A stretch of 64,000 nucleotides of DNA from Manihot esculenta. Lineage: Eukaryota > Streptophyta > Magnoliopsida > Malpighiales > Euphorbiaceae. A model generated the notes under the pieces. The model saw only the letters and a program-made list of their open reading frames with translations. It was not told the origin of the DNA and did no database searches. Of the stretch, positions 20,974-34,240 are shown in pieces (positions within the stretch are counted from its first letter, which is position 1; every line of letters begins with the position of its first letter). The stretch is from contig NC_035178.2 in NCBI RefSeq assembly GCF_001659605.2, forward strand, positions 291,943-355,942, in the 5' to 3' direction. The translations under genes and the position numbers were made by a program.

Positions 20974-23900
20974 TCAATCAAACTTGCACTTGGGGAAGCA
21001 TTGCCTGCATGCTGATACAAATGCATACATTAGTCCTATCACAGCAAGCAGCAACACTGCAACATACAATTGGAAACATCACAATTTAGTGAAAATAGGA
21101 AAAGGTCATTTCAGTGGAAGCCGAAGTCATTATTTAAGCTTAACTTAAACAACAAATTTACTAAAACCATTCAGATCAAAGAAAGCCTAAGATATATTTG
21201 CATAGTGATATTGTACTCTGCTTGAGGTAAATATATTGGGAGAATTGGCTTTTCATTAATATTTAATAGTAATAAAATGTTTTTCACGCCTCCATGGTGG
21301 GTTGATTGCCATGGAATGCAAGCAGAAATTAATAATTTAGCAAGGGTATGTAAGACGTACCAGTCACAGAGAAATAAAATAAAATTGCCAGGCGATATCT
21401 GACAATCCATGGTAAATTTACTTCAAGAGTACAATGCCTTCTATGCGTTCCTAATTTAATGGATGGCACAGAGTTCATGCTAAGTGATTGCAGCTCCAAC
21501 AATGGAAACTTTACACCAGTCACAGGGTATCCATTCACGTCTCTCACTTCAAGCTTCAAGGTCACAGGAGTTGTACTCCAGTCTATTTCAATTGCTCTGA
21601 AATTGGGTTGGCCTACAGAGAAATAGATATTCAAAATATCAAAAAATGGACCAAAAGGAAATTACATAATGAGAATGCTACTCCTCGCATACCATATGTA
21701 CATGACCTGAATCTGCAGTTTTGGTTCATTACTCTCATTGTAGTTGGTGTCAACCATGCCACGAATCTCACAATTAAACTTAATGACCCTGGAACTGCCT
21801 TCTCAACGGCTTGGGAAAGTCCACTTGAGGTCACATCATACAGTGGATATCCTGTAGCACAGTCATACCGATAGATTTCTCCAAAATGAACATCTCCACT
21901 AATAAAAAAGATGCCTTCTCTCTGCATAAGAAAATATTAAGTGGTAAATTTGGAAAATTGGGAAAAGCAGTGCATGTTTCCGTTCTGGAAAATAGTAAAA
22001 AGTATGGTTTTTCAAAAAAAAAAAAGAAAGAAAGAAAAAGAAAAAGACTAACCTTACTATCTAGTATTAATTTAAACAGGCGATTCCTCTCCTTTGGAAA
22101 ACGTCCCCACGACTCCAAATAAAACAATGGACCAGTGGTTGCTGAAAGATTTGATATAACCTAAATTGTGAGGGCAAAATGAGAGCATAATTAACCCATA
22201 ATAACAGAATAAAAGGCCCTATCAGTGAGGAACTGGATATGCACATAGAAATATCACAAAAATGTCAAAGGGATTCAGGATAGAAGGAGAATGTGGTATT
22301 AGCTTAATAGTATCATATCAGGCTAATCACCAATTATGATGTGCAGCATATTAAGTAATGAGTCCATGGGGAGGGAAAAGGCTGCAAATGCCAGAAATCA
22401 ACAGCTGGAAAAAATTTCAGCATGCCCAGAGGCAGACACCCCAGAACACATCCTGGGGGCAGGAAGGGCATGAATCCCCAGTCCTGAGGCGAGCATGCCT
22501 AAAGGAATTCCACAATCCACACGCTCTAGGGAATTTTCTGCACAGTGAAGAAACGGGAATTGCTGTTTTTGTCCAGTTTTTAATGTCTTTAGCTTTATTT
22601 AGGAGTTATTTTGTAATCCTAGTTTTGTTCAGACTAGTTTACTCCTATTTTACTTATGTATTTTATTTATTTAGCCTTCCCATATCGTAGAGTTCTATTC
22701 CTACTCTGTTTAGGGATTAAAACTCTATGGGATAACTTGGATTTTGGCAACTTTGATTGATACTAAATCCCAGCAGAGATTTGTCTCTCAATTTTCACTG
22801 GTGTGTGAGTGTGGATTATTTTATGAGCTTAACGTGTGTCAAATTATTCCTTGAAAACCAAAGGAAGGCAGCCATAATGCAATGAACAGCTATAAAACTG
22901 CCTCCTTATGCAGAAGCATAAAGCAGCATCCACAGGTGATTCAAGATGTGAACATGAAACCACATACCATAATTTCCATATATTTCACATAGACACTATA
23001 GCATGTTAACACAACCATTGCAGGGTTCTGGAAAAGGTGACAAGAATCTAAACCACCAGCCAGGGACGGACCACACATATATGTAAATATATGAAAAAGA
23101 ATGCTGTCAAGATAGATCAATTATGAAGTAAAACATAAAATATATGGTAGGATCTATCTACTTTTACATGTATTTGATAAATCATTTAAAATGGATTTAT
23201 AATAATATTTTTATAGTGTTATAAACCTATAGTCACTAATTTTCTCCTACATTATTATGCTTACTTGTATCTTCATAAACCTGATCAAGGGTCAATTGTA
23301 AAATAATACCTGAACGGAAGATCCAATAATGGTGATGGTTGTTTTTGGTCCATTCAACTCTTTCTCTAGCCATGCCCACTGAGAACTTCCCAGCACACTT
23401 CCATCACTACGCAAGGGGTCTCTGTGGTATCTTGTATCTAAGAGAATAACCTAAATAAGTTTATTCGCCATTACTCAGCATCAATTGAAAGTTTGTCCCC
23501 TATATACAAAAAAGACAAGCAATATACAGCTCCCAGAACACCTCAGAAATTACAGCATATTACCAAAAACAACAAAATCATAGACACAAATCCCGCTGCA
23601 GATACCACCTTACGAAAATGAAAGCGCAATAGAGCATGTGGTAGGAAAGAAAAACCTTTTTATACCTTAATTTGCCTGTTTGTTGGGCCAAAAATATAAG
23701 ACGCATATACACCTTCCTGTTTGCGCCTACAATATTGAAAACCATGGCAAATTAAACTGGTCTCCAAACCGAAGCAAATGGAAAAGAAAAATACTTAAAA
23801 CAGAGTAAACTTTAATCAGCCCAGGACAAACAATAAGTTATTATAGGACAATTCCTCACCGAGGACTGTCTTGAGGTTCATCTAAGAAATTGAGGAGAAG

Positions 23901-24693
23901 TCTCTGGTTGTTGACTTTCCTACTAAATTCTTTTCCAGCATCATTTAATCCATAATCATGGTCATCCCAGGTGCCAATTACCTGCAACACCCATGCATTA
24001 TCACTTAAGACAGTATGAGGGATTAAAGTAGAGAAGTTCAGAGGAAAGAACCTTAGCAGTCTGTGGAAGTCGAGAATAGCCAGGAATAGTCTTAGCTTTA
24101 TGGTATCTGGACTCCATTTCCTGCTGAGAAGAAGGGACAAACCTGGGAACATTCTTCCATGGCCCAATTGTCCTTTCCTTTCCGAAGAGTTTAAAAGGGC
24201 GTCTAACGTCTCCATAAATGTTGTCACCGAGCCAAATAAAAAGTTGGGGATCAAAATCTATTATTGCATTCCAGATTGGCTGCATAGAAGCAGAGTCACA
24301 TTAAGAGCATCCATGAAGTAGAGGGCAAGAAGCAACGGATGCTACATTAATCAAGCTTGCGTTTTTATACACACAAAAAATAAATAAAGAAACTCTTAAA
24401 TCACTCTACAAGGATTCTAATCAGAGCAATCATTTCTACGGGATATGCGCTTTTAATAGCGAACAACACAAACATGGTTAATGAAGAAAAAGGACATAAA
24501 AGTAGAGAGTAAACAAAAGAAACTTATCATCGCAAAATAATCAAACTAGAGAAACCTGAGGGGCACTTTGGTTGGCGCATGATCCAAAAGCAATTCGCGT
24601 GACGAGAGGTTCTTCCGGTTTAGAAGCGCCGCCGCTTACAATTATTGTACATAGTACCAGCAACCACCTTCTCCACCGCCAATTGCTGCCCAT
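20974..24693 (-). CDS. PhoD-like metallophosphatase, secreted/membrane-anchored
   Basis: Exons (minus strand): 24693-24556, 24279-24052, 23981-23860, 23726-23666, 23450-23310, 22160-22053, 21921-21693, 21612-21361, 21056-20974 (TGA). Phases agree at every junction; the product is 453 residues. An N-terminal signal segment (WRWRRWLLVLCTIIVSGGAS) is followed by PhoD-type calcineurin-like motifs: FGSCA, WLGDNIYGDV (about 66-75), TWDDHDYGLND and SGDVHFGE. These would hold the two metals for phosphomono- or diester hydrolysis. The last exon adds a hydrophobic stretch (VLLLAVIGLMYAFVSA) and a short Cys/Lys tail, so the catalytic domain probably faces the secretory lumen or outside. If intron 8 were retained, the protein would end nine codons after the donor without the anchor. 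The substrate cannot be told from sequence. Confidence 0.87.
22530..22830. mobile_element. LTR-like fragment in intron 6 of the PhoD-like gene
   Basis: From about TTTTCTGCACAGTG to TCACTGGTGTGTG the sequence has the look of a solo or truncated LTR: a long T-rich U3-like part, CTATTCCTACTC, then TTAGGGATTAAAACTC. I see no matching partner in the window and no clear target duplication. The rest of the intron (22161-22530 and 22830-23309) shows nothing recognisable. Confidence 0.3.
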
Positions 24694-24741
24694 CCTGTAT
24701 GTATCAGTAGGGGAAATAAGATTGATCGCAATTAAAAAATA

Positions 24742-24751
24742 TATTTATATA
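24742..24751 (-). promoter_or_regulatory. Candidate TATA box of the PhoD-like gene
   Basis: Minus-strand TATATAAATA, about 50 bases upstream of the ATG at 24693. The region is AT-rich, so such a match is weak evidence. Confidence 0.3.
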
Positions 24752-24759
24752 TATTTGTT

Positions 24760-27700
24760 TGTCTCAATTAATACACGTGCTACATCTTTAATTTATAATA
24801 TAATTTTAATAATTTTATATTCTCTTTAAAATGTTACTACAATATTTAAATTAGGGTTTTTTGAATATAAATATTAAAAGCTCTTGTAATCTGTGATTTT
24901 TTTTTTCTTCAAATTTATTTAAATAAACTATTTTTATAACAGTGAAGCGGTGGAACAAGCGGAACGAAGAATATATTCAAAGAATCAAAATGGAAAATGA
25001 ATGCGAATCTATCAAACAGCCTCCTGCTGCTGCTGCGTCAACAATTATCCATCACTTCACTAGTGCATATATGCCTGCTGCGTCAACAATTAACCATTTT
25101 GTTGTTTCGTTCGTGCACGTCAATGCTAAACAAGGAAGGCCCTGCCCAGCCTACTTTTTAGCCTTTGCAATTGGGCCTAATAATTGCAGTAACCAACACT
25201 AACCATAGCTAATAAATTTAAGTTTTAAACATTTCAAAAATTTAAAATTTTGGCCTTTTTATCATTCATAGTCAATTTTTTTTTATTGATTTTAGTTTAA
25301 TTTAAAATTTTAATATTAAATTAAAATTAATAATTATTGATGTAACTGCTGATATGTAATAAATATTAATATTTATTTAATATTATTGACCAAAAGTTTT
25401 ATAATAAAAATTTTAAATTTTTTTTGATATTTATCAATTATAATTTAATTTTAAATGATTGTTTTAATTATAGTTAATTAACTAATTTTGATTTAAATTA
25501 TTTAAAATTAATATTCTTTTATTTAGAATAATGAAAACTAATATATTTATTTATTTTATTAAATATAATTGTTATATTTTTAATGTATTTATTACTATTA
25601 TTTATGAAATAAATATAATATTTTATAATTAAAAATATTATATTGTTTAAAACAGTGTTTGAAATCATTTTTACTTTTTTAAATTAATTATTTTTTCTTA
25701 AAATTTAAGTGTACATATATAACTAACATTTATAAAATATAAAATATTTTTTAAATTTTAGTATAAATTATAATTCTGTAAAATGAAATTCATTTATATG
25801 GTAATAGAAAAATATCACAATAGATATATATAAGATATTATTAATTTTTTTATATTCTCTTAAAAAATTGGTAGTAATCACGTATTCATTATTATTATTA
25901 ATTATTTAATATTATTTATCATATTTTATATGTGTATTTTTTTCATAAGTATTATTTATTGCAATATCTATGATAATTTTAATAATAGTAAAAATATAAC
26001 TAGGTAGAAATTAGTATCACGTTAACTGAATTTCAATCAATGTTTAAATATATAGACCATCTGTACACAATTTAAAATATCTATACTTAAATATTTTCTC
26101 AGAAAAATGAGAAGAAATTACAACCATTAGTTAATATATATTTTAATTGAAAATAAAATATAGTTGATCAGATATTATATTAGAATTGAATTGTACTACC
26201 ATAAATAATGTATTATATGATAGTAAATTATATTAAATTTAACTAATTTAGATTAAAATTAATTAATTTGTTGTACTTGAAATAAAACTTTAAAATTAGA
26301 TTATAATTGATATCAAAAGTTTTAAATTTTGTTTATTATAAAATTTTTATCCACATTAGTAATAACGATTAAAATATTAATATTCATACTATATTATCAA
26401 TCCTAATCTCAATTATGATTATGGACTATAAATAATGCAAAAGTTTTAAATTAGACTAAAATTAAAAAAATAATTAAAATTAATAAAAGTGCTAAAGTTT
26501 TGAATTTTTTAAGATAAATTTATATGAAAATTTTAAAATCTTTTACCATTTTATAATTTAATTTAAAATTCAAAAATTATAAATTAAGATGCAATTATAT
26601 ATAATTTTTAACATTTGAATCGTGAATGGTAAACGCGAATTATTTTATTATATTTATATGTCATATAGATAAATGCTAAAATAAAAATTTTAATTGGAGA
26701 TAGTGAAGATGACTCGAATTATTTTATTATATTTATTTATATGCTATTGGTAAAAATATGGGAGATTTATAATTTAATCTTTAGGTATTACTTTTATTAA
26801 CCGGTGTATTTTCAGAAATCTATTAAAACGTTCTTATCTTTTCTTTTCATTAACAAAATAATTATTTTATCTATTTTCGCCGTTAAAAATATAGCGAAAG
26901 ACCAAATTACCCTCTTAATTTTTCTTCCCCTCCTCCTACTTCTTCTTCTTCTTCATTGATTCTTTCTCCTTTTATTTTCCTATGATTCTTTTTCGATTTT
27001 TTTTTTTATTCTTCTTCTTTAGGGAGGAGGAGATTTTTCTTTTTTTTCTTCTTCTTTTTATTCATCATCATTTGTTTCTTCTCTTTCTTCTTCTTTTTCT
27101 TTTTCTTCTCCTTTATCGTTATCATCTTCTTCTTTTTTAAGGAGGAGAGACCATTTCGTTGATGGAAAGGAATGACAATGACGTTTTAATATATATGAGA
27201 AAAAATTAGGATGTTTGGATATATTTTAAAAAATATAGGGACTGATTTGTTAATAATAGCAATATCCAATGACTAAATAAAATGTTTTATTTGAGGGTAA
27301 AATTGAATTTTAAAAATTTTCTCCATCATTCTTTATTTATTTTTAATAAAAAAAAATGACAGAAAAGTTAATGACGTTTTAATAGATTTTAAAAAATGCT
27401 CAAATTAATAATGGTAATATCGAGAGATTAAAATATAAATCTCTCTAAAAATATTTAAAATTTTAATATTTTTATAATTTAATTTAAAATTTTAAAAATT
27501 AATGTAATTCACTTCAAAATTTTTAAATTTATTTTGTTTATTTTTATCTAATCTGGTGTAAAATATTACAGTTTCAACTTATTTCTATTTGTCATAGTTC
27601 CAATAAAAATTACAATAAATTTCATATTTTTTATTTTTTCTTTTAAAAATATCTTGTTAAGTCTCCATTATAATAAATGTGATTATATTCATTATAAACA

Positions 27701-29463
27701 ATCATGTTAATATAATAAAAAAATAGAAATTATACTATTATTTTTTACCATTATACTATTAATTTTCTATTACGACTTAATAATATAAAGTAGCATTTAA
27801 AGATATAAACGTAGATATTGTATTAAGAATGGACATAATTAAAACTCAATAGAATTAAGAGAATTATAACTAAAAAATAAAAAAAAGTCTAATTATAATT
27901 TATTGCAGTAAATAAATGAAATTGAAATATAATAGTAGAATCATAAAAATTTAATAGGAAAAAGAAAATAAATTTTAAGATTTTGAATTAAATTATTTTA
28001 ATTTTTAAAATTTTAAATTAAATTATAAATTAAATAAAAATTTTAAATTATTTTATATTAATAACATTTATTTATATATATGACATATAAGTATAATAAA
28101 ATAATTCACATCAATCTTATTCATTTAGCAACACACAGTTGATTTAATTTAAAATTTAAAATCAAATATAATTATAATAAAATTTATGATTTTGAATAAT
28201 TTTCTTAATTTTTAAAATTTTAAATTAAATTATAAAATAATATTAAATTTTAAATTTTTTTATATGAATAGTCATTTTTTAAACATTTAAACCTAAATTT
28301 AACACGGATCCATAAAATTTAAACCGTAGCCAATAAGTTTCCTCAAATAAATCTACATGTCATATGCTGTTTTTTTTTTTTTCACGGGTAATTGCAATGC
28401 AACGCTCTAATGGGCAAAATACATAAATGAGTCTAAAGACAAAGCTCAGAAATTCAAACTAATATTTTTTTTTCAGCAAATTAACTCATAAATTAGATTA
28501 TAAAAAAAAAAAAAAAATTCAAACCAAACTCAGCAAAATTAAGGAAAAATTAAGGAACAAAACAGACGATGATGGTTGCCGCTAAACCACTCTTCACACT
28601 AAAATTGAGAAAGGGCTAAAATACAGTAAGACTCCACTTTCATCCAAAGAAAAAAATTAAAATCAAATTCGTAAAGCTAACAAGCATCAGAATTGCAGAA
28701 TAGTCTAAGTTTCGTAATCAATAAAAGATCAAGTTTTGGCTTAAAAACTCATTCAAAAAGTTCTGTTGTACTGATAGATTTAAAACAAGACCTCTCCCTT
28801 TAGAATCCACATCTAAAATAACAAATAAAAGCAGAAAGGGAAAATAAAAAGTCTAGCTCTAACATAAAGAGAGTGATCCATCGCTGAACAAAAAAACCAA
28901 AAAAGAAAAATCATAAGCAAATAACCTTCCTCCTCCCTAGAAGACATCAAACAAGCTGGGGACTTAGATTTTCCAAGAGTTTCTCTTTTATTTTCACTTC
29001 CACCCACTTATTTTCCAATAAATTTTACAATGTCATAAGCCCTGTAGGTAGGAGAAATTATATAAATAGGATTGTTTATTTAGAATGATAAAAGCGATTC
29101 ATAAATTGATATATCAATAATTAACAATTATTTTTCTAAGAAAAATATAATTATATCTATTCACACATTAATTTATTATATTATATTATATTATTATATA
29201 TTGGTATGATATCAACACTTACTTCACGTTATAATTACTCTTTTGATAAAAAGGTAAATTGTGGACCATCAGATGTCAGATGAGGTTTTTCTACATGTAA
29301 TAAACTTGAAACAGTGAATTGGAGCAAGGTCAGCCACTAGTGACTCGAATTTAAATCAGTGTGCCCCGTCGATTCTCAAATAAGCCCATCTTAAGATTGA
29401 GGTGTAAATATCTGCTCTGGGCTTCCTTGGACACCTGGGCTTAGAAGACTACCACCAACGCAA
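24760..29463. other. AT-rich intergenic DNA between PhoD-like and YjbQ-like genes
   Basis: Very AT-rich with no credible coding frame. It contains a pyrimidine-rich tract (about 26920-27130), and an imperfect ~35-bp inverted pair (about 26640-26680 and 28069-28110, GACATATAA core) that may mark a decayed MITE. A 24-bp direct repeat sits near 25031 and 25076 (GCTGCGTCAACAATT). Poly-A/T runs lie at about 28371 and 28503. About 29040-29460 should hold the YjbQ-like promoter, but I see no distinctive element. Confidence 0.6.
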
Positions 29464-29956
29464 ATGCATGTACGAGCTGCTTCCTCCTCTGTGTCTTTCT
29501 CAGCACCAAAGCCCGTCAGGGTGTGGGCGTTGGCTCCATCGGTGGTTCGCGTCAATTCCCTCTACACTGCTAAACCTTCTTCTGTCAACAGCGATTCCAA
29601 CTCCATGGCTGCGGCCGTACCTAAGTGGGCGCAGAAGACTATTACCCTACCCCCACAGCGCCGAGGCTGCCATCTTATTACTCCCAAGGTTACTGTATTT
29701 TGTTTTATCGATTTAATTCTCTTTCCAATCCGTAGTTCTTTGATTTTGATTTCCGAATTCAGATTTCTTATCCAGCTTCACCAATTTTTAACAAAATATC
29801 TTGTCCTTATTGATGCTTTGAATCCAGATTTTGAATGAAATTGGTTCAGACTTGTCAGAATTCAAGTGCGGCCTTGCTCATCTCTTCTGTAAGTCTCCAA
29901 AGCCCCCACCTTTTCTTTCCTTCGCTTCCAAATTTGATTACTGATTTTTTTTTTTG

Positions 29957-29988
<32 letters not shown>

Positions 29989-32373
29989 AATCAGTACACC
30001 ACACAAGTGCCTCTCTTACTATCAACGAGAATTATGACTCTGATGTTCGAGATGACACCGAGACGTTCCTCAATAAGATAGTTCCTGAGGTTATTTTTTT
30101 TTATGCTATGGTCTTCTTACTACTAATGGCCTTCTTTTGTTAATTGCTTGTGTTTTCACTTTTCAGGGGAGTTCTGCACCTTGGAAGCATACGTTGGAAG
30201 GTTAGCTCAGCTTCATATTCAATTTTTCCAGTTGCGGGTTGCCTTTTTCCAAAATCCAATTAACATAACCCTTTGTTTGGTGCTTGGATGCTTAGTTGTG
30301 AAGGGAAAATGAAGAGAAATTGAAGAGGAGAAATAAAGAGAAAAGAAAATAATAGAAATGTGATTTATTTATTTTTATTTGGAGAGAAATGTTTTGGACT
30401 AAACACAGAAGTTGAGAAATATGATTTTTCCTCATTTTTCTTCATTCTCTTCTTTTCTCCCCTCTAGTTGATGTCCAAACAAGAAAATTTAGAGAAATCA
30501 AATTTCTTTTATCTTCTCCATTTCCCTTAGTCCAAACAAAGCATAAGTGTTGGCTAGCATTTCACATAGAAACACGACTTTAATGCTCCAGATTTTTTTT
30601 TAGTTAGTTACCAATTTGGAACAAGAGAGGAACTATGGTTATGTTTGGTTGGGGGTAACTTAGCGAGGGAAGTTCAACTTTCCGGAAGTATGAAATGTTT
30701 ACCTGTTTGGTTGGCATGATTTTATGACTTTCTGGAAAATTATTTTGTGGATAAGGGAAGTAAATTTCCCTCCCCAACCATTACTTTCCTTATTTCCTAT
30801 TTTACCATTTTTGTTTTTTTTTTTTCATAATTAAGTATTTAGGTGAAAATTAATAGAAAATTGAAGGTTATGTTTATTGATTGATAATAATGTGCAAAAA
30901 ATTTCATTATATAATTTTATTTAAGCTGTATATTCATTCAAATAAAGAAAGAAATTAATTAAATTAAACATAAATATTTTTTATATTTTATGATAATTTT
31001 TATTATTATCATAAAAAAAATTATATATCGATTATTACGTGAGTTGAGTATTTACTTTTTAAAATTTGAGTATTTGGTCAATATATAATTTTCTTTATTA
31101 AATTGAATATTATATTTTAAATATTATGCATAATATATGAAATATTTATGTCATTTTTTTAGTCACACACTATTTACTTTTTGAGAATTTAACATATCAG
31201 TCGAACGCATTCAAATTATGCTTCCTAGAAAGGAAGTACACTTCCAAGGAAATTGAATTAGACCATTTTGAACTAATGGAGGCCTATGATGAAGCTCAAA
31301 CTTGTTTGGGAATAACCTCTAGCCTACAGCAATCCTAAAGAGGATCTTGAAAATCTCAATCCCATAAATGGAGACCCGATGCAATTATTTTTCACTTCAT
31401 TTCTCTGTTTTTAGCAGCAGAAGGTTGAAGGCTTCACCTGCGTGGTTTGCCAAAATGTGTATATGCATATACTAGCATTGACATCATAAATTTACAACTC
31501 ATGATTCTGGCCCCTTTCCTTTAATTCTATCTCTTGTTACTTTTTTCTAGTGTGTATGTGCTGATGTTGTTCCATGAAACATTTTCAGGTCCAGATGACA
31601 TGCCAGCCCACATCAAATCATCGATTTTTGGATGTGCACTCACGTGAGAGTACTCCATACGCAGTTTCTATGTTTTTACACTTAAATTTGTAATTTTCCA
31701 TTTTATCAAGTTTATATTCCTATGCAGGATTCCAATCACAAATGGAAAGCTTAATATGGGCACCTGGCAGGTGTGTGGAATTGTCTGTTAAACGATAAGC
31801 AATGCTCGTGTTTTGGTACAATATAGTCTTTAGTGAAAATAAACAATAAATTTATCTTCCTTTAAAATATAGAAAAAGGTTATGAGCACAATCGGTGACT
31901 TAATCTGTTTTTACTTGTTAGCATATGCAATGAGGATATTTGATAGAAATGCTCTAGACCAGTAATAGCATGATACTGATCTCCTGATCCCTTGGAAATT
32001 TTATGGAAGTGTCTAGAGTGGCCTGTAGGATGATTTTCTTGTCTTTCACGTGTCCGGTGATAAACCAGGTTTCCACCCCTCATGAACCAAACTAAGCATC
32101 ATCACAATCTGGAGCAGCCCTTCTCTGTATTTTTACCTGCAAGATTGTCCATTAAATTGCAAGCTTGTCCACCAAAATCAATTATCATATTTCTTATTGT
32201 CAACTTCTTGTGGCTTCATTTTCTCATTTACTTTTCTATATTCTTTTCTACCGTGGTAATACAATCGTGTAATGTATCTGTCTTTTTCTTGGGTCGTCCA
32301 GGGAATATGGCTGTGTGAACATCGTGACCAACCTACTGCCCGCAAAGTTGTGGTTACTCTTAATGGGATATGA
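29464..32373 (+). CDS. YjbQ/UPF0047 family protein, probable plastid form
   Basis: Exons: 29464-29688, 29828-29888, 29995-30089, 30168-30201, 31589-31643, 31728-31770, 32302-32373 (TGA). GT-AG sites and phases agree; the product is 194 residues. The first ~48 residues are Ser/Ala/Val-rich with few acids, as in plastid transit peptides; a second Met (SMAAAVPKW) begins the conserved core. Core features are the [13 protein letters not shown] motif with its histidine pair, [26 protein letters not shown] and the ending [13 protein letters not shown]. Bacterial YjbQ has weak thiamine-phosphate synthase activity; the plant role is not established, so I assign only the family. Intron 4 carries at least one MITE-like insertion, and intron 2 ends in a TC microsatellite. 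Confidence 0.88.
29959..29987 (+). repeat. (TC)n microsatellite at the intron 2 acceptor of the YjbQ-like gene
   Basis: Twenty-nine bases of pure TC, seven bases before the exon that starts at 29995. It forms the polypyrimidine tract of the acceptor, so length changes could affect splicing. Confidence 0.95.
30269..30541. mobile_element. MITE-like element in intron 4 of the YjbQ-like gene
   Basis: Perfect 10-bp terminal inverted repeats CTTTGTTTGG (30271-30280) and CCAAACAAAG (30532-30541) bound a ~270-bp purine/pyrimidine-asymmetric sequence. CATAA occurs on both sides (30264-30268 and 30542-30546), a candidate 5-bp target duplication. There is no coding capacity. The next stretch (30640-31260) also starts TGTTTGGTTGG and could be another insertion, but its ends are unclear. 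Confidence 0.6.
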
Positions 32374-32493
32374 GGATTTAATACTTGAGACATTCTGGTT
32401 CTACTTATCGTGATATGTTGGTAATCTTTGGTGTTTGTAATGTCTTTACGTATTGTCTTTAGAGGGACAAAACAGCATGTTTTTCTCTGTTAC

Positions 32494-32496
<3 letters not shown>

Positions 32497-32528
<32 letters not shown>
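32497..32528 (+). repeat. Poly(T) run of 32
   Basis: Uninterrupted T32, 124 bases past the YjbQ-like stop codon, in or just beyond its 3' UTR. It could be the tail of a minus-strand retroposed sequence, but nothing recognisable lies to its left on that strand. Confidence 0.9.
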
Positions 32529-32531
<3 letters not shown>

Positions 32532-33479
32532 TCAAGGTTCTCTGTTACTCCATTGAGACCTGGCATTTTTTAAATGAAACAACTAGAATACCATGCCATG
32601 AAATTATTGTTAATTTGTGTCATTTTTATTAATGAATTTTGAAGGTAATCTCATGTATGTTAACTGTATCTATACAGGGGAAAGAAAAAAAATAGAAATC
32701 ATTTATAAAAAAGGGATGGAAAAAAGAAGGCAGAGCATATACTATACGGAGTATGAGGAATCAAACTATGAGAGACATTAGCATGCATCGAGACACTGGC
32801 ATGCACCAGCCAAGGACTATACCCAATTGGTCTTCTGGTTTAACCTGTATATCAATGAATGGACTTAGAAGCACAACCCAACGAAAACAAAACCCGATAA
32901 TAGTAATAATAAGGAAAAAAAAGATATCTATGGCCTCACTCAAAGATGAGAAGGAAAGACGCACTATTCCGACAAAAATATAGAAGTTGTCTCTTATTTG
33001 GCTGGGACAAGTGAAAACTGACTATAGGATGGAAAGGGAAAAAAAAATTCTATAATAAAAAAGAAAAAAAAAATCGACGGTAAGTACAAGTTAATACTTG
33101 CTCTCAAAATTAAGAGATTTATCACACTGTATATAATGCTTGAAGTTAATTGACCATTATCAATTGATAGATATAAGAGATGTCTCAATTCCATTTATAT
33201 TCCTTTCTGGAATGCTTGATGTTTGTCTTTTCCGGTTATTAGTTTTATTAGCTTGTGTTGAACGTTATATATATATAATTTAACTTGTATTATTTTTTTA
33301 ATTAATTGATATGCAAAATGTAATATTGTATTAATTTTAACTACTAATTAAATTTAATCCTTTGTTATTCTAATAATGGATTATAATAATTGTATGTTAA
33401 AAAAAATTCATTATATATATATATTATATATAAATAAAGTGTAAACCTTACTACAAATTAGAGAAAATAGTATTGTAAA
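32529..33479. other. Intergenic DNA, nothing recognised
   Basis: AT-rich, with short A-runs and TATATA stretches. No coding or transposon signature is seen. Confidence 0.5.
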
Positions 33480-34240
33480 AGGAGAGGCACATCAATCCAG
33501 CTCCCAAGTCTTAATAAAGACCGTATTGCCCGTACTAAAATATGGGCTACATTATGCGCAGAACGCTTAATAAAGTGAACAAAAACATTTGATAACTCTG
33601 ATATAAAAGTATAAAATCTGCTAAAACAAAACCATTAGAGAATTGTAAAGAGGAATTAGATAGACTAAAGAGCAGCCACCACACTCGTTGCATTGGACTC
33701 GATCAAAACTATTTAACCCACAACTCTTGATCAAGTAAGTGCCTCCATAATGCCCATCGCTTCTGAAACTTTTGGAGAAAAAGAACTCATGAGAAAAAAA
33801 AAATCTAGCAACAACAAAGCATCCCATATGATTTCTAGCAATTAGGCCAACATCTGTACACATGTTGTACATACTTGTTACAATATCCATGTTGACCTTC
33901 AAGAATACAACTAAAGGACACTGCCAATGATCCACAATAAAAGAGCTTTCCGAACTCGAATTGCTTAATAATGCTTGAGCAAGAACCCAATTCTCAAGGC
34001 TCCTTTCAGTGAACTAAAACACTGATTGTGGGAAAAAAACAATACAATTCCATATCTTCTTATTGCGGTGATACTATAAACTCCAACAAACAGTGAGTAA
34101 AAGACCACATTCCTCTGCATTAAAACGAGAAAAATACAAGGAAAATCTATATGGAAACGAGGTACTAGATCTCAAATAAAATCCAACCATGAAGTCTCCC
34201 AATACCGTCTAGCGACTGGACACTCAATAGTATTGATGAT
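33480..34240 (-). pseudogene. LINE (L1-type) remnant: zinc-binding RVT and RNase H region
   Basis: On the minus strand, about 34235-34190 reads SIECPVARRYWE, like the Cys/His segment after plant LINE reverse transcriptase. Then 33935-33621 gives LKVNMD and GLIARNHMGCFVVARFF, like the RNase H fold with its first aspartate. About 33600-33530 gives FVHFIKRSAHNVAHILVRA, the usual RNase H C-terminal motif. Stops and frame changes occur between them. The N-terminal endonuclease and RT core are missing. Confidence 0.6.

Noticed and set aside
24942..25202. 86-codon plus-strand frame in intergenic DNA
   Set aside because: Contains an internal short direct repeat, no domain, and AT-rich surroundings; likely chance.
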